DNA from: Mycteria americana
Taxonomy: Eukaryota; Chordata; Aves; Ciconiiformes; Ciconiidae
DNA length: 64,000 bases
NCBI RefSeq assembly: GCF_035582795.1
Contig: NC_134367.1
Location: forward strand, 111,276,062 to 111,340,061
Direction: 5' to 3'
This document shows, piece after piece, positions 41,257 to 54,077 of this stretch. Every line of letters starts with the position of its first letter. The stretch's first letter is position 1. The notes beneath the pieces were generated by a model. It searched no databases. It saw nothing but the letters and a program-made list of their open reading frames with translations, and was not told where the DNA came from. A program made the position numbers and the translations under genes.

Positions 41257-42631
41257 ATGGGACCTGATGAGATGCATCCCAGGGTCCTGAGGGAATTGCC
41301 TGATGTAGCTGCCAAGCCACTCTCCATGATATTTGAAAAGTCATGGCAGTCAGGTGAAGTCCCTGGTGACTGGAAGAGGGGAAACATTGTGCCCATCTTT
41401 AAAAAGGATCACCCTGGGAACTACCGACCTGTCAGCCTCACCTCTGTGCCTGGCAAGATCATGGAACAGATCCTCCTAGAAGCTACACGAGAGCACATGG
41501 CAGACAGGGAGGTGATTCAAGACAGCCAACATGGCTTTACCAAGGGCAAGTCCTGCCTGACCAACCTAGTGGCTTTCTACGAGGGAGTTACCACATCAGC
41601 GGACAAGGGAAAAGCAATGGATGTCATCTATCTGGACTTCTGTAAGGCCTTTGACACGGTCCCCCACAACATCCTCCTCTCTAAATTGGAGAGATACAGG
41701 TTTGATGGGTGGACTGTTCAGTGCATAAGGAATTGGTTGGATGGTCACATCCAGAGGGTAGCTGTCAATGGCTCAACATCCAGATGGAGATCAGTGATGA
41801 GTGGTGTCCCTCAGGGGTCCGTACTGGGACCAGTGCTGTTCAATATTTTCATCAATGACATTGACAGCGAGATTGAGTGCACCCTCACCAAGTTTGCAGA
41901 TGACACCAAGCTGAGTGGTACAGTTGACACACCCGAAGGACAGGATGTCATCCAGAGGGACCTGGACAAGATGGAGAAGTGGGCCTCTGTGAACCTCATG
42001 AGGTTCAACAAGGCCAAGTGCAGGGTCCTACACCTGGGTTGGGGCAATCCTCTGTTTCAATACAGGCTGGGGGATGATGTGATTGAGAGTAGCCCTGCGG
42101 AAAAGGACTTCGGGGATGGACGAAAAGCTGGACATGAGCCAACAACGTGCGCTCGCAGCCCAGAAGGCCAACCGTATCCTGGGCTGCATCAAAAGCAGCA
42201 TGGTCAGCAGGTCGAGGGAGGTGATTCTGCCCCTCTACTCTGCTCTGGTGAGACCTCAGCTGTAGTACTGCGTCCAGCACAAGAAGGACATGGAGCTGTT
42301 GGAGCAGATCCAGAGGAGGGCCACGAAAATGATCCGAGGGCTGGAACACCTCTCCTATGAGGACAGGCTGAGAGAGTTGGGGTTGTTCAGCCTGGGGAAG
42401 AGAAGGCTGCAGGGAGACCTCATAGCAGCCTTCCAGTACTTAAAGGGGGCCTATAGGAAAGATGGGGACAGACTTTTTAGCAAGGCCTGTTGTGACAGGA
42501 CAAGGAGCAATGGTTTTAAACTAAGGGAGGGTAGATTTAGACTGGATTTAAGAAAGAAATTTTTTACAATGAGGGTGGTGAGGCACTGGAACAGGTTGCC
42601 CAGAGAGGTAGTAGAGGCCCCATCCCTGTAA
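41257..42631 (+). pseudogene. CR1 ORF2 reverse transcriptase remnant
   Basis: The first frame is open for 367 codons (41257-42360) and holds RT fingers and palm with the FADD box intact. True homology leaves this frame near 42110 and continues in the frame of 42083-42265 ([20 protein letters not shown]), which ends in a premature TAG. It resumes in a third segment, 42290-42631, ending before the 3' UTR. The endonuclease domain is missing because of 5' truncation. It is retrotransposon debris, not a host gene. Confidence 0.92.
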
Positions 42632-42673
42632 ACATTCAAGGTAGTAGAGGCCCCATCCCTGTAAACATTCAAG
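42608..42673. repeat. 33-bp tandem duplication inside the CR1 3' end
   Basis: Two identical 33-base units, 42608-42640 and 42641-42673, start GTAGTAGAGGCCCC and end ACATTCAAG. Other CR1 copies carry this segment once, so it is a local duplication. Perfect identity of the units suggests it arose recently relative to other decay in the element. Confidence 0.95.
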
Positions 42674-43557
42674 GTCAGGTTGGATGGGGCTCTGAGCAAC
42701 CTGATCTAGTTGAAGATGTCCCTGCTCCATGGCAGGGGGGTTGGACTAGATGAACTGTAAAGGTCCCTTGCAATCCAAAGCATTCTATGATTCTATGATT
42801 TCCACATCAGACCTTGATGAGACAAAAGCCTATTTCTGGTGCTTCTTCAATATTGCAGTGGAGTAGAAATTGCTATATGCCTGGGAAGTCACAGAGCATA
42901 TTTTAACTTCTGTAAGGGTTGAAAAAAGGACTTCAGGATGCTTCTTGGATATTCATGATGCAAAGGGATGCAGGCAAATAAGCTCCAAGCTGCAAGTGTG
43001 CCGTAGAGGACAAGGATGAGGTGTCCCAGATACTCAAGCACATCACAGCACCAGTCCCCAAAGAGGACCCACAAACTGGAACAGAGACCTCCATGTGGCA
43101 GCAGAAAAGTAGCCCAGTTTAGGATTGCCCAGAGCCCCACTAACACCCTCTGGTGGTCCAGGGCACTGTATATGCACCATGCTTTGCTACCTAATTCATG
43201 CAGGATCATGTGGTCCTAAACTAAGGCCACTTGGTTCCCCATGTTGCTAATCTAGTTAACTGCATATTGGCTAATTGCGGGCTTTAACTCTCTGCCAAGT
43301 GCAGCATCTCGCCATCTGTTTGCTCTGGCTACCTGAAGAGTCAGCAGCCACATGAAGCCGCACCTCATCTGGGGACGCAGAGAAACCAGCTGCTAGTGCC
43401 TGCTGTCTAGTACAAGTCTGTGTTTCATTTGCTTTATCATAATAGAACTGTTATATAATAACAGGGAGGGGGGAAAACCAACACCAAAACAAAAAACTAG
43501 TCATCAGCTCAGGACACCCTTTGCAAACACAAAGTCTGGGGGCAGATGGACACAGGG

Positions 43558-43577
43558 AAAAAAAAAAAAAAAAAAAA
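43558..43577. repeat. A20 homopolymer
   Basis: An uninterrupted run of about 20 A lies in the non-coding stretch right of the CR1. No repeat body could be tied to it. Confidence 0.9.
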
Positions 43578-45304
43578 GGACAGGACCCTGGTTCTTACAC
43601 AGGCACGTCAAAAGCAGGGCCAGTGAGCCAATTTGCTAACCCAGTGGATGCAAATACACCTCTCATATTCCTGAGGGTTAGATATGACTCAAAAGGCCAA
43701 AGCCTTCTCCCCAGGTTTACCAGAATTTACCCCAAATAATTTTGAAAACGGAATGCAGCTGCTATGGTTTTTACCAAATGCCCAGTCTCCTGAACGTCAG
43801 CATGGGTACCTGTCTGCTGGAGGCAGACCTGGGCTGGTGCACCTCTAAGGGGCTGGGCAAAGTCCGTTAGCTCCATCAACACTGCACCATGGACCACTCT
43901 TACAGAGCAACATGTGGTGCTAACTGCAGCCCTGCTATACCCACTCTGCTGCCTTGAAGTGCAACAGCAGCGGTTACAGACCCTGATGACTTGCTTTTAA
44001 GTGCTTCGGCGAGCTACTGTACACAGTGAGGCAGCTGCGCAACATCAAAGCTGCACAAAAAATAAAACACTTTCCCACAACACCACATTAAAGCCAAGGC
44101 AAGAACCATTAATTGAGCCCCAGTGATGGAGAGTTCAGTCCTCAGACTCTAAAATCCTTCTGCTCCTACAGAAAGATTAGTTGCACTTGTCCCAGGAGCT
44201 CCATTTTTCCCCTCAATACCATTCATCTGCCGAGCAGAAAATCTGTCAGCATAGTTTGGGGTGCAGGGCTGAGGCTTCAGGACTGCATTTCTGATTTAAA
44301 GGGCTCATGAAGATTACAAGCAGAAAACATACAACTTCAAAACCTGTAAAACAACAGGAATGTTCATGGTAACAGAGACAGACCACCATGGAGATGAAGG
44401 ATGAAGGTGCAGGGTAGGCATGTTTAGAAGCCTACATTTTCCCACATGTTTTACCGGGTGGCAGCCACCAAACCATGTTTGGGATGCTGGACCTGCTAAG
44501 CCCTCTCAGCCCCCCATAGCACAGCACAGGTCAGACAACGGCTGGCCCTGAATCCACTGGGGGAAAAGTGACACAGAGAAGAGAGCTGTTTCTTTACTTT
44601 AAGTCTTACAAACAGCTGGAAAAGATCTTGTTTCATTCATTTCTGAAAGAGGAAAAAGTGTGATCATTTGGATGGAAAAATAAAAGTAAAGGATTTATTC
44701 AGGCTCTTGAAAATCCATGTAATGAAGGTAATGGAGACTTGAAGTGGTGATAGAGACAAGAGAAATTAGGCCTGAAACTCATTGTACCTGCCATCAACTT
44801 TGAAGACGTCCTGAAAAACACTTTCAGCTTCCATCAATCCCTGATAAGAGCTTGGCAAAGTGCATACCACAAGCTGGAGGAGACCCAGACTCACAGGCAG
44901 GTAACAGCGTGTCTCAAACAGACGGCGGCGTAACAGCTTCTTCCTCACTCTCCTGTACTGGAGGACGTCATGACAAAATAAACACAGAGATGAGACACGA
45001 TGAGGAAGGACCCCATTTCCTTGTTAACTGCTTTCTGTTCAAATCTTCTACGTCTCCAGAAATTAGCTGTCTGAGCACTATGGAAAGGAAAAATAGGCAC
45101 AAGCTGGTAGATTTTTCTTAAAAAAAAATTTAAAATCTGAGTATTTACAGACCACAATAAATTCATGGAGAAGACTGCAGTGGTAGATGGATATATTCCC
45201 CTTTTCACCTTCACTATTTTAAACAAAACTCTGTGCCTACGGCGGCAAAGAAGGTTTGTATAGCTACCTTGAATTTAACTTGTGTGAAAGGGGTGATGGG
45301 TTTT

Positions 45305-45341
45305 TGTTTTGTGTGTGTGTGGTTTTTTTTTTTTTTTTTTT
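45305..45341. repeat. TG repeat followed by T19
   Basis: A short (GT)n run is followed by a 19-base T tract in the intergenic or first-intron region. It is a simple sequence and length is likely to vary. Confidence 0.85.
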
Positions 45342-47156
45342 ATATAGCTGGTCTCGAAATAAAATTGCATAGGATGCAATTCTGCCTCCCCTTCCCATCC
45401 TTGAACCTGCAGGGGGGTGGAAATAGTAGAAATTAGAGGACTGAGTCTGACCCCGCTGAAATCAAACAGCCGCCGTGCCCAGCCTGTGGACATTTTGAGA
45501 AACAGCTCCTCTTCTGAATCGCATTATCCCTGTCAGCCTTGGGTAGAAAATTATTTCCAGTCACTAGCCCACAGCAGATGATAATAACAAATGAAAAATA
45601 GCCAAACTATCATTTACACTAGATGCCAGAAATGAAGTATGGAGGAATTCTGTGGGCACAACACATCAGTGGGAGAACCGAGGAGGAACAGCATTGCCCC
45701 TGCCCACTCCGAGGCGGTGGCAGCACAGTGGGAACAGCTCATTTAGCAGACAGCTCTTTTTCATCAAGCTGGTAGCTGTGTGCTGAGCCTTTTGTACAAA
45801 GTGGAGTTTGCTCATGAAGAGACAAACAATGAGTATATTGAAATGCCATAAATCCCATGTTGGCAGAGCTAGGAGCAATTCGAGCCTCCATGCAAAATTA
45901 GGCCTCGTGACTGCACCTAGAGACAGGCAGGTAATTGAAACATCAGTACATCTAGAAGAGACCATGTGAGTGCCGAAAAAAGGAGGATTTGGGGGCAGGG
46001 AGAAAAACTTCATGTGGAACTAGTGGCTGGGTAGAGATGACGGCTAACCAATTTGTGGATCCCAAGTCAGCAGCTCCTCAAGGCCCTGCAAAGTAGATCC
46101 CACATGGCCTCACCAAGAACAAGGGTTAGCAGCTCGAAGGGGTGCTGTGTTTTGCAGTGCATATATACCTTCTCATATCCTCTCTGCACTCCAGCTGCAA
46201 CAGCATGTTCTTCCCCACATCTTGTTGATGGTCTTGCCCAGCTACACTGCAAGCTTGCTCAGGCTGGAGATCCTTTCCGCGGTGTTTTCCTCAGGAACAA
46301 GGGAAGTTCAGCAGCATGCACTTTGCCTCCACCACGCATTTTTCTGCAAGAAACTCTAGGCATTCAGCCACAGATAAGAAAACATTTTGGTAAACTAGCC
46401 AAGTAGGGTTATCCCTTCTTTGCCAATGGGGAAATTGAGGCACAGAACTTGGAAACACAAGTTTTCAGAGCCTTGGCTGTCACTGGTTTCCCATTGCTCA
46501 GTCCTGAGATACTTTGGATACCACTGTGATAGCTTCAGCTGCTAAGGAAACAAATCTCTTCCATACACCTTACTCACTCTGTGTCATTCAATTCCTCATC
46601 TGAGTGACAGCGATTATGTTGGCTGTTTCACCATTATCTTAAAGCAAAGCCAGGACTTCACCATCTTTCTCGAACATAAAACTCCATCATCTAGTTAACA
46701 ACACTTCCTGAGGCTTTAGCAAGGCTTTTTACAAGACATGCTGCCTCTTAAGAAATGAAAGGACTGAAAAGATGAACTTCCCACAGGGAATAGCTTTGTG
46801 TTCTGCTGTGGGGCATCAAGTGCTGCTTTGTATCAATGTGGGCATTCCTTAATGCCAAATTTGATGATTTTTGAGCAGTTACTGAAAGACAGTGGAGGTT
46901 TGCATTGTTTGTACCTAGGAGTAGTAAGATAAGCGCCCAAACAAAGAAGTGTCCTTGAAATCTGGGTCTAATGGCAAGCTTAATACTGTGACAGTATTAT
47001 GTAGTATAAGTACAATACAGTATAAGAGCCTCTGCTGGAGGCTCAGGTAGGGTCATCTTCCTCTCTACAGCTGCCAAAGATCTCTGGGTCTATGGGACAA
47101 ATATTGACCATGAAATTATAATAAGCCCTAGGACTGATTGATTCTGGCTGCTCAAG

Positions 47157-47200
47157 TTTTTTGTTTTGGGGTTTTTGGTTTGTTCAGTTTGGTTTTTTTT
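47157..47200. repeat. T/G-rich simple sequence
   Basis: The block consists of T runs broken by GG and GGGG, followed by GGT8. It has the same style as the blocks at 3941 and 11555. Confidence 0.75.
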
Positions 47201-49567
47201 AACTCTAGGAGCCACAGGAAACCATGAGAGGAGATGACAGTTTAGGTCTTACCTCATTTCCATCAGTGCTAATAGCAAACCTGTAATGGATTTTAAATGT
47301 CAGGGAAAAACCTTCAGCACACAGACTAAAAGATGGAATAAAGCTTCTTTATGTAGCCTGTTGTCTGTGCATTTTTTAAAAGATGCAATAAAAACCTTCA
47401 CTGGAAATATATTCTTCAATAAAAATACAAATTTTCTCCAAACACACAGTTTGGTTGTGATCTTTTATTTTCCACAGAATGGGTAAAAAGGATCAAAACA
47501 ATTTTCAGCTAAACAGTAGTTGAGATGTCCAGAAACATTTGACAAAGCAGTGCAAACATGTGAAACAAAAAAAAGCTCTCATTTTTATGTCAAGTTCTTG
47601 CCTTGTTAAGTTTCCACTAAAAAAAAAATTATATTTTGACTAATATGCCTAGTGCTTTTGTAGGAAGTTTAAAGTTTTAGAAATTTCCCAGAGAAGCTAC
47701 AGCTTCTGAGAGGAAGTTCTTGGCCAATTTTTTTCCTAAAGAAAAGGAATGGCCCACTGAGATCTCACTGGTCCCACTGGTCCCCAAAGAAGTCCTAAGG
47801 AGAGCCCCAGAGGAGCCGTGGAAGGAACATGGTGCACACAAGACTTGCACACACTCCTGCAATCCAGATCGGCACAGCATTCAGTAACGGAGCCTTGCCT
47901 GGGATATACCGAAATGTGTCACCGCTTCAGCCAGCAAAGGAGTGAACATAGAGACTGGCTGCAGAGCCCTGAAGCCTGTTACACCGGGCATTTAAGGCAA
48001 GCCTAACTGTGTGTGATGAAGGAAAACCACAGACCTGATCCTCTGAGCTCTAATGCAGTCTGTTTGGACTGAACATCTGCTAAGGCTCACCCCAAAAGCC
48101 CTGGTGGACCCTTGCATGGATGGGTCCAGGCACCCTCCTCACCCTGGCCAAAAGGCCAGCCGCTGTCATTTCAGCATCTGAGTGGCCTTCCCGGTGTGAA
48201 GAGAGATGCAGCACACCATTTCTTTGAGGATCAGTGCCACTGGCTACAGGCTGCTTTTTCAGAAGTGTCAGAGTTTTGTGTACCAGCCCTTACACATAAA
48301 ACATATCTGCTACAGAGCTATCGGTGCATCACCACAGGAGACAGGGAAAGAGCTGGCATGCATTGAATATGGTTTTCACATGCATTTTGCTAGGAATAAC
48401 AAAGGCTATTATAATCCTGCATTCCCAAATGATCCTTTAAAAAAAATGTTGAAACTATGTCTCAAACGCTAATAAGTAAAATCTACTCCCATGCAACTAG
48501 CCAAGGAGTTCAAGTTCCTTTGGCAAAGGGCATTAACCACAAAGCAAATAACATGTTTCCTGCAAGAATGACAAGAAGGGAGACCTACCTTCATCTTTGT
48601 TTTTTGTTTACATGCTTCCATTAGTACCCAGGGAAGTTTAACTCTGGACTGGGGGACATGGCATAGTCAAGTCCTCAGGTTTCAGCACTCCTCTGGCCAT
48701 CCATCACCCTGCAACTTCTCCTCAGCAATTCAGTCCCGAGGCATTAAGCTGTCACAGCTCACTAAGAAATTAGACTTGATGACACCTAAGCAGATTCATT
48801 AATGCATTAAGCAAATGCAATCTGATTGGTTCCTTTTTTTAGGCGTTTGGCAAGCAGTGTGCAAACAAACCTGGAGGATGAGGCTCCCGGGGGAGGGCAG
48901 GCAGCTTGCCAGTGTTCTTGCTCAAACGGAGGGAAAGAAAGTACCAGCTCCACAAAGCCGCACTAGAAGAATTTACAACCTACTGCTTGCTTCAAGACAG
49001 TAAAAGACAGAAGGTGGCATCAGTTGCTTCTGCCTTCTGGAGAGATGATGCAGTTTCCATACATGTCATAGCACACAGGGCATTTCAACTGTAAAGGCAA
49101 TGTAGCACTAATCATGACCAAAACAAATCCCAAGGGACTAACCATCCCTTGCATGTGGACTGAATGACACACCTCTAGATTAATCTTCAGGACCATACAG
49201 GGAATATTCTCGTCATCCATAACCACGTGGCTGCTGGCTATGCAGCTGCACTGACTTACAACCTTCATCGTTCACTGCTTTTCCATCCTAACAACACAGC
49301 CCAAGCAACGAGGCCACCAAACCAAACCAGTGTGAAGGGAGGCAGTTGCTGGTGTCAGGCACGTATCTTCGCTGTTAATTCTGTCACGTCCCATAACATG
49401 CACCAGCTGTCACAGGTGGTGAGACTCAAACATCTGTCATTCCCAGAGACTCACATTTCATTACTGATAAATATAGCTATTGGCCCTGTAATTCGGTAGA
49501 GTTACAGTTTTGCAGGACACTTGAATACATTATGATTGGCATATATTTGACTTGTGCAGGCAGCTTG

Positions 49568-49680
49568 CCCATAGTACTTTCACCTTGGGCTATGATCTCA
49601 TTAGATCTCACGAATTAAGCAGGACCAGGCTGGAAAGATACTTGGACGAGAATCCTTAAGTGCAACAGGACACAGGATAC
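49568..49680 (+). repeat. 5S-rRNA-derived SINE (AmnSINE1-like) remnant
   Basis: The stretch includes ATGATCTCATTAGATCTCAC, AATTAAGCAGGACCAGGCTG and GATACTTGGACGAGAATCCT. These align in order and spacing with the internal promoter region of vertebrate 5S rRNA (GATCTCGTCTGATCTC, GAAGCTAAGCAGGGTCGGGC, AGTACTTGGATGGGAGACC). Divergence is high, so it is an old element and not a working 5S gene. 5S-headed SINEs such as AmnSINE1 are known in amniotes, and some copies became conserved enhancers. The tail after 49680 is not recognised. Confidence 0.65.
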
Positions 49681-50004
49681 ACAATTCCATAAGAAACACA
49701 CTTCTCGGAGAGACTACTATATGAACAGTTTGGTAAGACATTTTGTGCATGACTGCAAAATATGCCTTCTTTGGTTGGGGGAGAAATCAGTAAAATCCAC
49801 ACCGGTATGGTCTATACATTAAGGATACCTATACTTAATTATAGGAATATTACCTACGTGATCTGATCAAATAGGTTGTAGCTATTTGTATTCTGCTCAA
49901 CTAAATTTCCCCTGAGGCACTCACCGCATGCATTGCCGTTCTTCACTGCAAGGTGGCTGTAAAGCACCTATATGGCCGAGGGTAAGGCAGCAGTTCCCTG
50001 CATG

Positions 50005-50130
50005 GCACAAGAGTGGCTGTATGCTGGGTCAGACTGAAGGTCTGCCTTGCCCATAGCTGTCCTCTGCAGTGGGCTGTAGTAGACGCTGGATGAAAAGTAA
50101 GAACAGGCAGGCACATAGCGGTCCTTAACC
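50005..50130. repeat. Possible old sauropsid interspersed repeat
   Basis: The segment CTGGGTCAGACTGAAGGTCTGCC followed by a GCAGTGGGCTGTAGTAGACGCTGG-like stretch resembles a repeat seen widely in turtles and crocodilians (GGGTCAGACCAAAGGTCCATC...). The family name is uncertain and the match is from memory. Boundaries are approximate. Confidence 0.35.
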
Positions 50131-53100
50131 TCCTCTCCAAGTTATTTTAATTTACTAGAACTAATGCTTTTGATTATTTTTCTATAATAAACACAAATGC
50201 CAGCCTCATGGTTCTGGAGAACCTAGCAAGAACAAAATAACACACATGCAGCTCAGAGCTTATTCCTTCCTCCAGTACCCAAGGAGTCCACAGAGCCTGA
50301 CACTGCAACCATCTCACTGTAATAAAGTAATTCCCATTTCTCATCTAGGCTTTGCACTCACAGATGGAAAGTCCTCATGTGCCACTTCTCCAAGGAAAAG
50401 GCTACCTAGATTGCCACCGAAGGAAGTGAGGCAACCAGACTTCAGAACCCCTACTGATAATTCCCTCATTTTGTTTTAAAAATCTTTTGTTTCTCTCAAT
50501 ACCTATTTAATTCTACTGCTGAATATTTAAAGAGATAAGATGCTTTGCTAAAGTTTTAACTTAGCTGCTGGTTCAGGTAATAGCTGATAAAGCTCTCGAG
50601 TTTTAAAGCAAAACAGTATCTATTGACACAGATATTTCCTTTGTTTAGAAAAACAAGCTTTGGTTGAAATGTTTGTGAATAAATTAGATGGCAAATATAG
50701 CTCATTTTGCTATCTACAATCCAATACTGACTTTTGTGCAGAAACTGATTATTAGCAAATATTTTCCAAATAGCTCACAGAAGCAACATTCAGCTGAGTA
50801 ATTATTCTTGGAACAATTCGCCACACTGCTGCCTCTGCACTCGTAGTACATGCACAAGTGGGTGCTCAAGCCATATGGCATTGTTTCTGCTTCCTAAGTA
50901 ATTGAAGCAGGCAAAAAACAGAAACAAAATGAACCCTAAATTACAGCTGCTTTTCAGTTTGAATTTTGAGCAAGCAATTATATGTACTAAAATTCTTGAA
51001 TCTTTGCGATTTCTGAATATTTCACTGAACAAACCAGTAGCTAGGCAAAAACCCTCCTGCAATGGCAACCACAATGCAGCTTTTCCCAGAAGATATCACA
51101 ACATGGTTGTGATCATGCGTTTTATTCACAAAAACATAAACCAACCTTTCTTCAACCCATTTCGGCCTGCTCTATTAGTTTTTCATCACAGGACATCTTA
51201 GTGAGTCTGAAGTTCTGGACAAAGCAGTCATTTACTGCGAAAGAAGGTATGGCTGTGTCAAAGTATAAGTTTTTATGAACATTCCTACTAGACAGATATT
51301 CAGGGGCTCTGCAACTGCTTGGATAACACTGGAGAAGGCATTTCTGTTTCCCATGCCCCCGGTGTCCAGAAGGACACAAGACCACACAGTTCCACAGCCC
51401 CACACCCCCACAAGCTTCCTCTGGCACCCATCCCACCCCCTGCTACCTCCACAGGGAAACACTTCTGCTCATGGCCAGGTCAAGGCACACAAGCCCCAAA
51501 CAGCTGCATATCTCAGCGGTAGAGATGAAGGAGTAAATCGATGCCTGTCCATTAGCAGCCCTGTCCTTGTTACACCCAGTTGAAGCATGGCGCTTGCCTC
51601 TCCTGAAGGACAGCTGTATGAGCACAAACTGTATGGAGCTGGAAAGCAGCAGTAAGAACTTTCAGCCCATCATTGCATTATTTTGGTTTTGCTTTGACAC
51701 ATCAGGAGGGTTACATGAAGATAGACCAGATCCCAAATAGGAGGCAGCATCACCATATGAATGACCCATTATATTCTGGGGAAGGGAGTGGGAGAAGAGG
51801 AAGAACCACCAGGATGCAGTGTGGTTTGCCTGCTCATCACACAAAACCTTTCCCAACACGTCTAACATACCAGCAGTCTCCTGACCAACAGCTGCAAAAC
51901 CTGCAGACTCCTGCATGACGCTTAAATAGTTAAATATATTTCAGTGCACAACCCCCTACCCTCCTATTTCCAAGTAGGAGTCAATGGCCCTGTTTCACAT
52001 CTGGCCATCACTTCATTTTTTTTTTTTTTTTAAAGCTGTGTAATTAAGAGCTTATATAAAATTGATTTAAAGAGAGTCTGCACTCTGGATGACTCCACTG
52101 AGAGCGAGGTAAAAGAGCCTTGACAGGTCAGGGTTGGGTTCATTTGCTTTGTTTCCTCGAATAGCTGAAGTTTCAAGGAGGGGTCCTAGGGAGTGCAAAG
52201 GATCTGAACAGAGGTGTGACTGGAAACCAGATCCCTTGGGGATCTTCAGTTCTTGTCTAATTCATAAATTTCCCAACAGCTCACATCAAACACTCTGAAG
52301 CAGAGATCAGGGCTGGGTTTATGCCCTCCATTAGGATGAAATATTGTATCTGCCTACAGCGGGGCTCTGGTGCCTTGCTCTAAAATATGGAGCCCAGGAC
52401 TGCCAGAGACAGGACTCTGGACAAGATGGGTGACCTAAGCCCCATCCTACCTGTCAGTTCACACATTCCTGATTAAGCACACCTCATCTTTCACCTTTGT
52501 GAAACAGGCCAGTTAAGTTAGCTGCAGCTTTGTTCCTCTTGCAAACCTCAGCCTAATTTTCAACTAACTGATTTCACAGCCCTTTGCAGCCACATAATCG
52601 ATAGCTTATTTATAAATACTTTCTCAAGCTTCATACAGAGTGCCAGCAGGTGGTCGTCACAGCTCCAAAACCAAGTGCACACTCCAAAGGCAGAGCTGGG
52701 TGGATACACCTTCACATCTGTGCCATCATTAGCAAAACAAATTCAATAACATATAGCCAAGGTGTTTCGGAGCGCTCGGCAAAGATTTGTGGGTTCGGAT
52801 GCAAGTGCTAAGCAGCCTGCAGAGGCTATTTGAGGGCTAATTGGGAAGGGAGGAGTGAGCAGGAAACCACAGAGCAACGTAAGGGGTGAGGACCACTGTC
52901 AGTCAAGAAGGCAGTTTCTTATTTTCAGTCAGATCATCGACCCTCAGCTCCATAGCCATCCCCTATTCTCCTAATACGTTACTTGCTATATAAGAGCAGT
53001 TTGGTGCTCACCAAAAAAAGGGGAGTTCTTCGTCTCAGTCAGCCTGTTACCCGGTCAGGCATCCACACCCCAAACGAGCTGTGGGAGCCGGCCCTCTGAA

Positions 53101-53199
53101 ACAAGGCTGGAAACTCTCTGAAGAGCAAGATGAAGCAAAACCAAAGCGGTTCCTGAATTTTCCCAAGTTAATAGCACCTGTTTAGCACATACCGTTTGG
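50131..53199. other. Non-coding stretch left of the LTR
   Basis: A T17 run lies at 52016-52032. No splice-bounded open frame, RNA gene or named repeat was seen. The 102-codon frame at 51275-51583 has no recognisable content. Confidence 0.6.
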
Positions 53200-54077
53200 T
53201 GAGGTATTGGGTGCCCGTGGGGACACACTGGGAGCGGGGGGCTGCAGGGCGGTCTCTGTGAGGAGAGGCCCGGGCTGCCCCGCGCCAGTCAGGGCCGGTT
53301 CCGGCTGGTCCTGCAGCAGCCCCGCCACAGGGCAGAGCCCAGCCCATCAGCCACGGAGGTGGCACCACAGGGAAAATGTGCTTAAGGAAAGGTGAAATGC
53401 CACAAAGACAGAGAGGAGTGAGGAGAAAAGTGAGAGAAACCGTCCTGAGAGCACCGAGGTCAGAGAAGGAGGAGGGGAGGAGGTGCTGCAGGTGCCGGAG
53501 CAGGGATTGCCCTGCAGCCCCCAGAGAGGAGACCACGGTGGAGCAGGTAGCCACACTCAGCCTGTGGAGGACCCCACACTGGGGAAGGTAGATATTTCCT
53601 GAAGAAAGCTGTGGCCTGTGGAGGACCTGTTCATCCCGAAGGACTGCAGCCCATACAGAGTACCCACGCTGGGGCAGGGGAAAAGTGTGAGGAGGAAGGA
53701 GCACAAGAGAGGAGCTGGGCTGGCCACAGCCCTCACCTCCCTGTGCCACCCCATCGAGGGTGACAGGGGAGGTAGAGGTGTCAGGAATGAAGGGGTGAAG
53801 TTCAGTCTGGGACAGAGGGGAGGGCAAAAGTGCTGTTTCACTTTTGACTTTGTTTCTCACCATCCAAATCTCTTTTAACTGGCAATAAATTAAATTCATT
53901 TTCCCCAAGTGGGGTCTGTTTTGCCCATGATGGTAATTGGTATGTGATCTCCCTGTCTTTATCTCAGCCCATGAGCTTTTTTCCATCTTATTTTCTCCCC
54001 GGCTGTCCCATTGAGGAGACAGAGTGAGAGAGCAGCTGGGTGGACAGCTAGCAGCTGGCCAAGGTCAACCCACCACA
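53200..54077 (+). mobile_element. Endogenous-retrovirus-like LTR, probably solo
   Basis: The region has a GC-rich left half, then GGCAATAAATTAAATTCATT (poly(A) signal AATAAA at 53884-53889), CCAAGTGGGGTCTGTTTTGCCC, TGATCTCCCTGTCTTTATCTC and a right end CAAGGTCAACCCACCACA. I recognise this order from a very common bird ERV-type LTR. No gag, pol or env coding sequence lies on either side, so it is best read as a solo LTR left by recombination. The left boundary and target duplication are unresolved. A 272-codon minus-strand frame across it is antisense to the LTR and not a gene. Confidence 0.7.

Larger units (their letters stand above)
41170..42799 (+). mobile_element. CR1 LINE, 5'-truncated, with decayed ORF2 reverse transcriptase
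   Basis: This is a 1.63 kb plus-strand copy of the chicken-repeat-1 non-LTR retrotransposon, whose full length is about 4.5 kb. It begins inside the ORF2 reverse transcriptase. Visible motifs are [29 protein letters not shown] (motif A), [14 protein letters not shown] (motif B), [10 protein letters not shown] (motif C, catalytic FADD) and a C-terminal [15 protein letters not shown]. The frame shifts at about 42110 and a TAG stops it at 42263-42265, so it cannot make a full enzyme. The 3' end has the octamer-like ATTCTATGATTCTATGAT at 42782-42799. The missing 5' part fits incomplete target-primed reverse transcription. Confidence 0.95.
42800..49567. other. Non-coding stretch between CR1 and 5S-like SINE
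   Basis: Only simple sequences (43558, 45305, 47157) were found. Open frames are short, overlap on both strands and have no domain or splice support. Confidence 0.6.

Noticed and set aside
49568..49680. Functional 5S rRNA gene
   Set aside because: Too diverged from 5S, with the 5' and 3' stem halves not complementary. A decayed SINE is the better reading.
53168..53986. 272-codon minus-strand open frame
   Set aside because: It lies antisense across the LTR and reflects that repeat's composition. No retroviral or host domain is visible in it.
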